Made by a program: the position numbers and the translations under genes. The notes beneath the pieces are model-generated. The model was given only the letters and a program-made list of their open reading frames with translations. It was not told the DNA's origin and did no database searches. A stretch of 50,791 bases of DNA. Source: an uncultured Lysobacteraceae bacterium. GTDB lineage: Bacteria; Pseudomonadota; Gammaproteobacteria; Xanthomonadales; Xanthomonadaceae. The stretch is taken from assembly GCA_946480825.1 (NCBI GenBank), contig CAMLLG010000028.1, positions 1-50,791 on the forward strand. The letters are read 5' to 3'. Shown here one piece after another: positions 19,664 through 27,409 of this stretch. The number at the start of each line of letters is the position of its first letter. The stretch's first letter is position 1.

Positions 19664-19707
19664 GCGAACGCTCCTGTGTCTTGTGGCGGGCTAATGGGTG
19701 TCGTGCA

Positions 19708-20490
19708 TCAGGGCGCCCAGCCCGGTTTGCGTTTTTCGAGGAAGGCGGCCAGGCCTTCCTGGCCTTCGGGCGAGACGCGCAGACGCGCGATGAAATCGGC
19801 GTTGTCGCGGTCGGCGCGGTTGCGGTCGTGGGTGTCGGTCACGCGGCGCACCAGCGCCTTCGCGTGGCTGGCCGCGAACGGGCCCGCCTTCAGCAACAGC
19901 TCGATCTGCCGATGGACCGCGACATCGAGCGCATCGGCGGCGACCACCGTATGCAGCAGGCCGATACGATGCGCTTCGTCCGCGTCGAAGATCTCCGCGG
20001 AGGCGAACCAGCGCCGCGCCTGGCGGGGACCGATCGCGGCGATCACATACGGCGAGATCACCGCCGGCAGCAACCCGAGCTTGCTTTCGGTCAGACCGAA
20101 TTTCGCCTCCGGCACACCGATGGCGATGTCGCAGCAGGCGATGAGCCCCACGCCGCCGCCGAAGGCCGCGCCGTGGACCCGGGCGATGGTGGGATGGCGC
20201 AGTTCGTCGAGGACCCGCATCAGCCGCGCCAGGGCCAGGGCGTCGGCCCGGTTCTCGTCTTCGGTGGCGCTGGCCATGCCGCGCATCCAGTTGAGGTCGG
20301 CGCCGGCGGAAAAACTGGTGCCCGCGCCTTCGAGCACCACGACCCGGACCGAACGGTCCTCGTCCAGCGCGACCAGCGCCGCGGTCAGGGTTTCGATCAG
20401 GTCGGCGTCGAAGGCGTTGTGCAGATCGGGCCGGTGCAGGCGCAGTCGCACGATGGGTCCATTGCGGTGATGCTGCAGAGACTCGGACAT
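19708..20490 (-). CDS. liuC: Enoyl-CoA hydratase, probably methylglutaconyl-CoA hydratase
   Basis: A 260-residue crotonase. It probably hydrates 3-methylglutaconyl-CoA to HMG-CoA, which its operon partners carboxylase LiuD and HMG-CoA lyase need. Motifs: LHRPDLHNAFD, the oxyanion-hole GAGTSFSAGADLNWMRGM, VHGAAFGGGVGLIACCDIAI, and EAKFGLTESKLGLLPAVISPYV, where the second Glu is the catalytic one; the C-terminus EGLAAFLEKRKPGW is typical. The Met at 20490 is preferred to the upstream Met at 20514 because AGGGAG lies seven bases before it. It is the first gene of the minus-strand operon and diverges from feoA. Substrate specificity is taken from context. Confidence 0.94.
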   Translation of the reverse strand: MSESLQHHRNGPIVRLRLHRPDLHNAFDADLIETLTAALVALDEDRSVRVVVLEGAGTSFSAGADLNWMRGMASATEDENRADALALARLMRVLDELRHPTIARVHGAAFGGGVGLIACCDIAIGVPEAKFGLTESKLGLLPAVISPYVIAAIGPRQARRWFASAEIFDADEAHRIGLLHTVVAADALDVAVHRQIELLLKAGPFAASHAKALVRRVTDTHDRNRADRDNADFIARLRVSPEGQEGLAAFLEKRKPGWAP

Positions 20491-20661
20491 GCGCGGGCTC
20501 CCTGTGCCGGCCATCGGCGGAAAGCCGAATGATATCCGCTCGCCTCCCGCGGGCGGCGGCGATCGCGATCCGGCCTGTGACCCGGCCTGCGATCAGGATG
20601 TCGGGTCCGCGCAACGGAGAATTTGATCCGGATCGGTGCCGCGCACCGGCGCCCGGTATAG

Positions 20662-20680
20662 AATGAGAACAATTCCCATT
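20662..20680 (+). promoter_or_regulatory. Fur box before feoA
   Basis: aatgagaacaattcccatt is a near-perfect inverted repeat (AATGAGAA against AATGGGAA on the other strand) with the AT-rich core of Fur boxes. The -10-like TATAGA/TAGAAT (20657-20664) overlaps its left edge, so Fur would block it when iron is sufficient. It ends 11 bases before the preferred feoA start. Confidence 0.75.
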
Positions 20681-20691
20681 TGGGGTCGGGC

Positions 20692-20937
20692 GTGAAGCTG
20701 ACCGAATTGCCGCCACGTATCCGCGCCGTCGTCGCCGAGGTCCGGGATCAGAGTCCGGACGACACCATCGCGCGTCGCTTGCGCGAGTTGGGATTCGTCG
20801 CCGGCGAGTCGGTGGAAATCGTGGCCGCCGGCCCGTTCGGCGCCGAACCGCTGCTGGTGCAGATCGGTTACACCCGGTTCGCTTTGCGCCGCAGCGAAGC
20901 CGCGCGCGTGCAGCTGCGCGAAGAGGCGACGGCATGA
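20692..20937 (+). CDS. feoA: Ferrous iron transport protein A
   Basis: An 81-residue SH3-like cytoplasmic regulator of FeoB: MKLTELPPRIRAVV, then ARRLRELGFVAGESVEIVA and a C-terminal LLVQIGYTRFALRRSEAARVQL, all matching the FeoA fold. The GTG at 20692 is chosen. An upstream TTG (20680) is in frame but lies inside the Fur box and would leave almost no leader. No strong ribosome site is visible for either. The stop overlaps the feoB start (ATGA at 20934-20937). Confidence 0.9.
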   Translation: MKLTELPPRIRAVVAEVRDQSPDDTIARRLRELGFVAGESVEIVAAGPFGAEPLLVQIGYTRFALRRSEAARVQLREEATA

Positions 20938-22796
20938 GCGCGGCATCCGCGCAGGCCCTCCGCCTCGCGCTGGTCGGCAATCCGAACTGCGGCAAGACCG
21001 CCTTGTTCAATCTGCTCACCGGCAGCCGCCAGAAAGTGGCGAACTACGCCGGCGTCACCGTCGAACGCAAGGAAGGCCGGCTGCACACGCCCGCCGGCCG
21101 CCCGCTGGTGCTGCTCGATCTGCCCGGTGCCTACAGCCTGCATGCGGCGAGCCTGGACGAGGCGGTGACCCGCGACGTCTGCCGCGGCTTCTATCCGGGC
21201 GAGCCCGCACCGGATCTGCTGGTCTGCGTCGTCGATGCCACCAATCTGCGCCTGCATCTGCGCTTCGCGCTGGAAGTGCGCGAACTGGGCAAACCGATGG
21301 TGCTGGCGGTCAACATGATGGACGCGGCGAAACGTCGCGGCATCGAGATCGATCTGCAGGCGCTGCAGCGCGAACTCGGGGTACCGGTGGTGGAGACCGT
21401 CGCCGTGCGCCGCGATGGCGGTCGCGCCCTGGTCGCGCAACTCGACGCCATGGCTGATCGGCTGCATCCGCCCACGCGGCGGATGGCGGACGCCGCCGAC
21501 CCGCATGCCGAAACCCGTCGCCTGATCGATCTCGCGGTGCGCATGCCCACGCGTACCGCGCGCGTGGACGACGCGCTGGACCGCTGGCTGCTGCATCCGG
21601 CGATCGGCCTGATCACGCTGGCGGTGGTGATGTTCCTGATCTTCCAGGCGGTGTACGCCTGGGCCACGCCGCTGATGGACGGCATCGACGCCGGCACCGT
21701 GTGGCTGGGCGAACGCATCGGCGCGGCGATGCCGGAAGGGCCACTGAAGAGTCTCGTCGTCGACGGCGTGATCGCCGGGCTCGGCGGCGTGATCATCTTC
21801 CTGCCGCAGATCCTCATCCTGTTCGCCTTCATCCTCGCGCTGGAGGAATCGGGCTATCTGCCGCGCGCGGCGTTCCTGCTGGACCGGATGATGCACAAGG
21901 CCGGTCTGTCCGGACGCAGTTTCATCCCGCTGCTGTCCAGCTTCGCCTGCGCGGTGCCGGGCATCATGGCGACGCGCAGCATCCAGGACCCCCGCGACCG
22001 CCTCGCGACGATCCTGGTCGCGCCACTGATGACCTGTTCCGCGCGGCTGCCGGTGTACGCCCTGCTGATCGGCGCGTTCGTGCCGCAGCGCGAGGTCGGC
22101 GGCGTGTTCAATCTGCAGGGGCTGGTGTTGTTCGGCCTGTACGCGGCGGCGGTGATCAGCGCGCTGCTGGTGGCGATGGTGATGAAGCGCTGGCGCCGGG
22201 ACAGGGGCGAGCATGCGCTGCTGCTGGAACTGCCGTCGTATCGCGTACCGAATCCGCGCGATCTGCTGATCGGCCTGTGGGAACGGATGATGATCTTCCT
22301 CAAGCGCGTCGGCGGCATCATCCTCGCGCTGACCATCCTGCTGTGGTTCCTGCTGTCGTTTCCCGGCGCGCCCGCGGACGCCACCGGCCCGGCCATCGAC
22401 TACAGCTTCGCCGGCCGCATCGGTCATGCCATGACCGTCGTGTTCGCGCCGCTGGGGTTCGACTGGCGCATCTGCATCGCGCTGATTCCGGGACTCGCCG
22501 CGCGCGAGGTGGCGGTATCGTCGCTGGCGACCGTCTACGCGGTCGCGGCGACGAACGACGACATGGCCGCGCAGGCGCTGGCGCCGCTGGTCGCGCAGGA
22601 CTGGTCGCTGGCCACCGCGCTGTCGCTGCTGGTCTGGTACATCTACGCGCCGATGTGCATCTCCACCCTGGCGACGATCAAGCGGGAAACCAACTCGTGG
22701 AAGCAGATGAGCTTCGCGGCCGGCTATCTGTTCGCGCTGGCGTATCTGGCGTCGCTGTTCACGTATCAGCTGGCGGTCGCGCTGGGCGCGGGCTGA
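20934..22796 (+). CDS. feoB: Ferrous iron transporter FeoB
   Basis: The inner-membrane Fe2+ permease with a cytoplasmic GTPase, 620 residues. G motifs: GNPNCGKT (G1, residues about 15-22), the G2 threonine in YAGVTVERKEG, LLDLPGAYSL (G3) and NMMDAAKRRG (G4). The GDI-like helical linker follows, then about eight to ten transmembrane helices, including gate motifs LILFAFILALEESGYLPRAAF and SSFACAVPGIMATR, and a C-terminal WYIYAPMCISTLATI. Translation is coupled to feoA. Length is slightly shorter than the E. coli protein, as in many of this group. It is likely Fur-regulated through 20662-20680. Confidence 0.97.
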   Translation: MSAASAQALRLALVGNPNCGKTALFNLLTGSRQKVANYAGVTVERKEGRLHTPAGRPLVLLDLPGAYSLHAASLDEAVTRDVCRGFYPGEPAPDLLVCVVDATNLRLHLRFALEVRELGKPMVLAVNMMDAAKRRGIEIDLQALQRELGVPVVETVAVRRDGGRALVAQLDAMADRLHPPTRRMADAADPHAETRRLIDLAVRMPTRTARVDDALDRWLLHPAIGLITLAVVMFLIFQAVYAWATPLMDGIDAGTVWLGERIGAAMPEGPLKSLVVDGVIAGLGGVIIFLPQILILFAFILALEESGYLPRAAFLLDRMMHKAGLSGRSFIPLLSSFACAVPGIMATRSIQDPRDRLATILVAPLMTCSARLPVYALLIGAFVPQREVGGVFNLQGLVLFGLYAAAVISALLVAMVMKRWRRDRGEHALLLELPSYRVPNPRDLLIGLWERMMIFLKRVGGIILALTILLWFLLSFPGAPADATGPAIDYSFAGRIGHAMTVVFAPLGFDWRICIALIPGLAAREVAVSSLATVYAVAATNDDMAAQALAPLVAQDWSLATALSLLVWYIYAPMCISTLATIKRETNSWKQMSFAAGYLFALAYLASLFTYQLAVALGAG

Positions 22797-22798
22797 GC

Positions 22799-23050
22799 AT
22801 GTCGCCGCAACTGTCGCTGACGCTGCAGTACATCGTGGTCGCGCTGGCGGTCGTCGCCAGCGCGTGGGTGGTGTTCCGCAAACAGGCGCCGGGCGCCGCG
22901 CGACGTCTGCGCATCGCGCTCGCGCTGCCGCTGCTGCGCGAAGGCCGGCCCGCCTGGCTGCGCGCGTTCGGCAAGCGCCTCGCACCGATGCCCGTGTCCA
23001 CTGCCGACGGCTGCGGCGGCTGCAACGGCTGCGAGCCGCGCGGCCGCTGA
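22799..23050 (+). CDS. Small membrane protein with C-terminal CGGCNGC, in the feoC position
   Basis: An 83-residue protein starting two bases after feoB. Residues about 5-27 form one membrane helix (LQYIVVALAVVASAWVVF), followed by a basic helix (ARRLRIALALPLL) and a Cys cluster DGCGGCNGCEPRGR at the end. It matches what I recall as the DUF6587-type proteins of the group. It is not a winged-helix FeoC, but the location and cysteine-rich tail suggest a role in the Feo complex, perhaps as a metal- or Fe-S-sensing helper. That role is inferred from position only. Confidence 0.85.
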   Translation: MSPQLSLTLQYIVVALAVVASAWVVFRKQAPGAARRLRIALALPLLREGRPAWLRAFGKRLAPMPVSTADGCGGCNGCEPRGR

Positions 23051-23072
23051 TCGTCTCTTCGCGACTGCGACT

Positions 23073-23101
23073 GCGGCCGCGCCCGCAACGGACGCGGCCG
23101 C
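23073..23101. terminator. Hairpin between feo operon and zeta-toxin gene
   Basis: gcggccgcg (23073-23081) and cgcggccgc (23093-23101) form a perfect 9-bp stem with an 11-base loop in the short gap between convergent genes. It lacks a clear U-tract. Confidence 0.45.
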
Positions 23102-23108
23102 TGAGGCG

Positions 23109-24359
23109 TCACATCTGCCGCGGCTTCGGCTCTTCGCGCGAGCTGGGGTCGAACAGATACTGATCCAGCGAAGCCTGGGTGAGTTCGGGCGTCTTGTGCA
23201 GGGTCTTGTTCTGGTCGACCAGCTTGCTGTCGGGGCCGTAGTTGTAGGCGATCGTCACGTCCTTGCCGGTCTGCTGCGCGTCCTGCAGGTTCGCGATCAC
23301 GCTCGGGGTCAGCAGAGTGCGGTCATGCGCGACGTAGCGGCCGTTTTCGCGATCGAACTGCAGCACGTGCCGGTCGGTGACTTCGACCACGCGTCCGGCC
23401 GTCTCACTGCCGTTCTGGATATCGGCGCGCCCCATCGGCTTGTCCGCCTTGGCGTAGCGATCGTGCAGAGTGTCGAAATCCTGCTGCTGCGCCTGCACGC
23501 TTTCGCGGATCCTGGTCTGCAGGCCGGTGATGCCTTCCCGCGCTTCGGCCCAGTCGCTCTGCCACATCGAGCTGACGTACCAGGCGCCGAGCGCGCCTTC
23601 CTTGCGCAGTTCCGGACGCTTCTGCATGTCTTCCATGGTCGGCATGGTCACTTCCGGAAACACGATCTCGCCGCGCTCCTTCTTCGCGATCAGCACCGGC
23701 GTGTGGAAGGAGTTGTCGTACACGCTCGCGGTTTCGACCATCTGCAGCGCGGCCGGCAGCATGTGCATCGCGCGGTTGTAGCGTTCCGCGATCTTGTCCG
23801 GATCCACGGCGTGACCGCCCTGGGCGACGCGGTTGAGCACGCGCTGCTGGTTGATGACGGCGCTTTCGGTGGTGACGAACACCATGTCGACGTCGTAGCC
23901 CTTGCCTCTGGCCTCGTCGAACATCGCCAGCTTGCCCTGCGTCGACATCACGGTCTCGAACGCGAAGTCGTGGCCGCCGCGGAGTTCGGCCTTGCGCGCG
24001 TCGTCGGCCAGGATCGCCGCGAAGCCGTTGCGCTGGTCGACGTTGCTGACGCCGCGGCCCAGTTCGGTGGCGATCTGGTCCTCGCTCATCCGCGAGCCCA
24101 TGTACCAGACTTTCCCGAGCAGCGGCAGTTCGGGCATGTTCGGTTCGATCACGCGGGCGTATTCCCTGCGCGTCTGTTCGTCCGCGATCGGTTTCTCGAG
24201 CTTCTTCGCGATATCGTCAGCGTTGACGTAGCGATCCTTCGGAAAGTGCGGGTCTTCCATCAGGCCCTTCGTGACCGTGCTCTTGCCGGAGCCGTTGGGC
24301 CCGGCCAGCACCACCATCTTCGGTCTGGCGGCCTCTTCCCTGCCGTCGAAATCTTCCAT
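23109..24359 (-). CDS. Zeta-toxin family kinase with KfrB-like C-terminal domain
   Basis: A 416-residue protein. The N-terminal ~230 residues are a zeta-toxin P-loop kinase: Walker A GPNGSGKST (residues 20-28), YVNADDIAKKL with the acidic catalytic/substrate residue, GGHDFAFETVMST, and the RVAQGGHAVDPDKIAERYNRAM substrate-binding arginine segment. A helical middle follows. From residue 322, GRVVEVTDRHVLQF and YVAHDRTLL to TIAYNYG match the KfrB domain of plasmid- and T4SS-associated proteins. Zeta kinases phosphorylate UDP-N-acetylglucosamine and poison wall synthesis. AGGAG precedes the start at 24359. The 59-residue gene just upstream (three-base gap) is the candidate antitoxin or adaptor. 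No XVIPCD tail is obvious. Toxicity and target are inferred. Confidence 0.88.
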   Translation of the reverse strand: MEDFDGREEAARPKMVVLAGPNGSGKSTVTKGLMEDPHFPKDRYVNADDIAKKLEKPIADEQTRREYARVIEPNMPELPLLGKVWYMGSRMSEDQIATELGRGVSNVDQRNGFAAILADDARKAELRGGHDFAFETVMSTQGKLAMFDEARGKGYDVDMVFVTTESAVINQQRVLNRVAQGGHAVDPDKIAERYNRAMHMLPAALQMVETASVYDNSFHTPVLIAKKERGEIVFPEVTMPTMEDMQKRPELRKEGALGAWYVSSMWQSDWAEAREGITGLQTRIRESVQAQQQDFDTLHDRYAKADKPMGRADIQNGSETAGRVVEVTDRHVLQFDRENGRYVAHDRTLLTPSVIANLQDAQQTGKDVTIAYNYGPDSKLVDQNKTLHKTPELTQASLDQYLFDPSSREEPKPRQM

Positions 24360-24362
24360 GGC

Positions 24363-24542
24363 TCATTGCTCCTCGATCGGTTCGATCCGTCCGTCGGGAT
24401 AGCGCCTGCACCAGGCGCCGTTGACGCGGACCACCTGAGGCAGCCCGAGCGCGGCGGCCTTTTCGACCGCATCCTGCACCGCTTCCGCCATGAGACCTTC
24501 GGCGCGTTCGCGGCCGATCTCGTCGATCAATGATTTGCTCAC
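24363..24542 (-). CDS. Small protein upstream of the zeta toxin, candidate antitoxin or adaptor
   Basis: A 59-residue frame from GTG (24542-24540) to TGA, three bases before the zeta start. AGGAGAG sits 6-8 bases upstream of the GTG, a strong ribosome site. The sequence starts MSKSLIDEIGRERAEGLM, a helical segment with a second helix EAVQDAVEKAAALGL, and ends in a short beta-like stretch around WCRRYPDGRIEPIEEQ. It does not resemble the helical epsilon antitoxin I know. Size, position and coupling suggest a dedicated partner of the toxin, either an antitoxin or a secretion chaperone. No family is recognised. Confidence 0.75.
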   Translation of the reverse strand: MSKSLIDEIGRERAEGLMAEAVQDAVEKAAALGLPQVVRVNGAWCRRYPDGRIEPIEEQ

Positions 24543-24743
24543 CTTCTGCTCTCCTGCTGTTGACGGGCGTCGCCGCAGGTGGGGCGGACGGCGATATTCG
24601 GGCGTCCGGCCGCGGAGACCGTTCGACTTTCGGCGCGCGCGCGAGGGATGTCAATCCAGGCCTGATCCGAGGCGCCGGGCGCGGTCGTTCGCTTGAGCGG
24701 TCAAAGCGGCCGGCGCGTCGCCTGCCGGTCATCGCCGACAAGA

Positions 24744-25097
24744 TCAGTGCTTGCGCGCCTTCGCGCCCTTGGCTTCGAAAATTTCCACCGAGAGACTGAA
24801 GCTGCGCTCGTCGCCGGGGTGCATCGCGCCGACGCCGACCACCTTGCGCGCGACTTCGTGGCCGCGCTCGTCGCGGATCACCACGACCACCGAGTATTCC
24901 CAGGGCTCGCCATCCGGCGGGTGGCGGATGGTGCCTTCGACCTGCAGCGGCGTCTGGTCCGGCTTGGCCGGGCGCGCGTCCGAGTCGTAGCGCAGATAGT
25001 GCTTGCACGCGGGACAGATCACCGCGCTTTCGAGGATGGTCGCCTTGCAGTGCGGGCACTCGCGGGTGGCGCCCGCGGTGCCCGGGCGCGTACTCAT
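24744..25097 (-). CDS. Zinc-ribbon protein coupled to bactofilin
   Basis: A 117-residue protein. Residues about 13-33 hold a zinc ribbon, CPHCKATILESAVICPACKHYL, with two CxxC pairs. The rest is a beta-rich domain (TIRHPPDGEPWEYSVVVVIRDERG, then VGVGAMHPGDERSFSLSVEIFEA) with a basic tail. Its start at 25097 overlaps the bactofilin stop by four bases (ATGA), so the two are translated together. A role in anchoring or regulating the bactofilin filament is plausible but unproven. No signal peptide or membrane helix is seen. Confidence 0.88.
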   Translation of the reverse strand: MSTRPGTAGATRECPHCKATILESAVICPACKHYLRYDSDARPAKPDQTPLQVEGTIRHPPDGEPWEYSVVVVIRDERGHEVARKVVGVGAMHPGDERSFSLSVEIFEAKGAKARKH

Positions 25098-25624
25098 GCT
25101 TCGGAAGCCGGCTCCGACCTGGCGCTCGACGTCTGCGCGCCGCTGGTGTCCCAACCGCAATCGATGTTGCCGCGGATCTTCGCCCCCGCCGCCACCGTGA
25201 AGGTGCCGGCCTTGATGTCGCCGATCAGCACGGAGGTGTCGAGCATCTCGACCCGCGCCGCGGATTTGATGTTGCCTTCCAGCTCGCCGGCGATCACGAC
25301 CTTCTTCGCGCTCACCGCGCCGTTGAGCTTGGCGCCGCGCTCCAGCGACAGGTCACCCTGCACGTTGACGTCGCCCTTGAACTTGCCGGCGATGCGGACG
25401 TGGCCGGAACCTTCGATCTTGCCTTCGATGGTGAGGTCGGCGGCGATCAGCGATTCCTTCGCGACCGGCGCGGGTTCCGGTGCGGCGCCACCGCGCGGAA
25501 ACGTGGCGGGCGAGAAATCGGTGTTCGCGGTCGGTGTCGTGGCCTCTCGCGCCGCGAAACTGGGCGTATCGGCGACGGGCGCGGCGTCTTTCTTGCTGGG
25601 GGAGGACTGGTTGAAGATGGCCAT
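25094..25624 (-). CDS. Bactofilin (polymer-forming cytoskeletal protein)
   Basis: A 176-residue protein with a disordered Ala/Pro/Thr-rich N-terminus (about 1-60) and a beta-helical core (about 63-155): GKIEGSGHVRIAGKFKGDVN, then LERGAKLNGAVSAKKVVIAGELEGNI, and VLIGDIKAGTFTVAAGAKIRGNID. This is the DUF583 rule of hydrophobic and Gly-rich turns. A short Ser/Ala tail follows. Bactofilins form non-nucleotide-dependent membrane-associated filaments that shape cells or place wall enzymes. The start at 25624 gives the family N-terminus; 25625-25815 upstream has no gene. It shares its stop with the zinc-ribbon gene. Confidence 0.94.
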   Translation of the reverse strand: MAIFNQSSPSKKDAAPVADTPSFAAREATTPTANTDFSPATFPRGGAAPEPAPVAKESLIAADLTIEGKIEGSGHVRIAGKFKGDVNVQGDLSLERGAKLNGAVSAKKVVIAGELEGNIKSAARVEMLDTSVLIGDIKAGTFTVAAGAKIRGNIDCGWDTSGAQTSSARSEPASEA

Positions 25625-25815
25625 GGGGTTGGGGGCTCCGGTGGCGCCGTCGACTTGCGGCAGGACTTCCCACCTTATCGCCGGGGCGATGGCATCGGTG
25701 TGACTGGCGCAGCAGAATCGCCGAGGCTGCGATCGGCCGGATTTGTCTGGCGTTCATGAACCCATGCGGGCATCCGACGCATCCGTTGGCAACCGCGGCG
25801 GTCGCTCTCCGGCGC

Positions 25816-27372
25816 TCATCCCTGCCGGCGCGTGCGCCGCTGGATCCAGAGGTCCTTGGCCCATATCGACAGCGCGGCTGCGGCGAACAATGCGAGGAAT
25901 CCCGCATCCCCGTACCAGCCGAACGCGTCGCCGGCGGTGCGCGCCATCAACAACAGGAATGCGCCTCGCCAGACACCGATATGGCGACCGAGCGGCGGGC
26001 CGCTGCGTTCGCGATGGCGGACCCAGGCGCCCATGCCCGCGAATACCAGCAACAGACCGACCAGCACGCCGGCGACGACGCCGTCGCCCGGCGCGGCCCA
26101 CAGCAGGCCCATCGCCAGCGCGATCAGCAGCGGGATCGCGGCGACGCGCAACTGCCATGCGCGCGGCGCCTCCTCGTCGCGCAGCGACTGCCAGCGCGCG
26201 AAACCGCGATATCCAAGGTAGCCCAGCCATATCGCCGCGAGCGCGGCGAAGGTCGTGGCCGCGAATCCGGACCATGACAGAGGAAGGATGGCATCGCCGC
26301 CGCGCGCGCCGCGCTGCAGGATCGACGACAGCCCCGCGTAGAGCGCGGCGATCGATGCCGTGTAGGCGAACAGCCGCGCCACCGATACCGCCCAGCGCGG
26401 TGTCGACAGACGTTCGCGATCCCCCGCGGCGTCCCAGAACTCGACCTGATCCTCGCGGATCGGCGGCGGCAGATCGTCGAGATCGCCGTAGTCCAGATGG
26501 CGCAGGAATTTGCGCACCGCGGTGGGGTAACCGGGCATCAGCCCCGCCCACAGCGCCTGCGGCCACCGCAGTGGCCGCGTGATCTGCCGCAGAATCCGCC
26601 CGGTCTGCCGCAGGTTGGCGGCCACGCTGCCGCCGTCCTGCCCGGTGCGTTCGGCCAGCGCGCGCATCTGCCGGGTCTGCACTTCCCAGGCCAGATGCAG
26701 ACGATGGCGCAGGCGATGGATCGTGTAAGCGTCGTAGCCGCCGTTCAGATCGAGCAGCCCGAAGAAGTCCGCGATGACATCGAAGCGCCGGTCCTGCACC
26801 GGCGGGCGTTGCGCCTCCAGACGATGCAGGAGCCATCGCGCGATCTCCGCCTTGCGCGTCAGCGACCACAGCGCCGGCTGCGCATGCAGCCAACGTTCGA
26901 GATCGCCGTCGCGGCTGCGCACCGCCAGCGCGATGCATTCTTCGAGGAAGGTGTCGGGCGCGAACGTGTCCGCGTCGTCGAGCTGCGCCTCGACATGCGT
27001 GAACGTGGCCATGCCCGCGGACGCATCGAAGGCCGTGGTGTCGTTCGCCTGCGCGCGATCCGGCAGCGCCCGCGCCGCTTCGAGCCGGGCGTCGATGTTC
27101 CGCAGTTCGGCCGCCACGCTTGCAGGCAGATCGGCAGGCAGATCGCTGGCGTCCGCGTCCGCATCGTCGGCTTCGACATCGTCCTCGACATCCGTTTGCG
27201 CGGGCCTCGACTGCACCCAGAGCAACGCGGCCCGATAGGCTTCGTTGAGCGACTGGAAGCCTTCCGGATCGTCTTCCGGACGCGTCGTTTTCAGTTTCGC
27301 CGCGTACGCGCGCTTGACCGCGCGTTCGTCGGCATCGGCGCGCAGGCCGAGGCGGCGCATGGCCCAGTTCAT
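25816..27372 (-). CDS. DjlB/DjlC-type J-domain-like membrane protein (paralogue 1)
   Basis: A 518-residue protein. Residues 1-50 resemble a J domain (RRLGLRADADERAVKRAYAA, then FQSLNEAYRAALL), but the HPD tripeptide is replaced by RPE in TRPEDDPEGF. An acidic linker follows (Asp-rich, about 65-95), then a helical middle with EECIALAVRSRDGDLERWLH. About five to six membrane helices occupy residues 320-518. In E. coli, DjlC/DjlB of this architecture are Hsp70-HscC co-chaperones encoded next to hscC, and the same is true here. GGAGA lies at suitable spacing before the start. It is a paralogue of the gene at 27410-28990, ending the operon 191 bases before bactofilin. Confidence 0.85.
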   Translation of the reverse strand: MNWAMRRLGLRADADERAVKRAYAAKLKTTRPEDDPEGFQSLNEAYRAALLWVQSRPAQTDVEDDVEADDADADASDLPADLPASVAAELRNIDARLEAARALPDRAQANDTTAFDASAGMATFTHVEAQLDDADTFAPDTFLEECIALAVRSRDGDLERWLHAQPALWSLTRKAEIARWLLHRLEAQRPPVQDRRFDVIADFFGLLDLNGGYDAYTIHRLRHRLHLAWEVQTRQMRALAERTGQDGGSVAANLRQTGRILRQITRPLRWPQALWAGLMPGYPTAVRKFLRHLDYGDLDDLPPPIREDQVEFWDAAGDRERLSTPRWAVSVARLFAYTASIAALYAGLSSILQRGARGGDAILPLSWSGFAATTFAALAAIWLGYLGYRGFARWQSLRDEEAPRAWQLRVAAIPLLIALAMGLLWAAPGDGVVAGVLVGLLLVFAGMGAWVRHRERSGPPLGRHIGVWRGAFLLLMARTAGDAFGWYGDAGFLALFAAAALSIWAKDLWIQRRTRRQG

Positions 27373-27409
27373 GGCCGCGTCTCCGCGGATACGGCGCAGC
27401 CTGCGGTCA

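Noticed and set aside
20680..20691. TTG 20680 as the feoA start
   Set aside because: It lies inside the Fur box and the likely transcription start, leaving no leader; the GTG at 20692 gives the family N-terminus.
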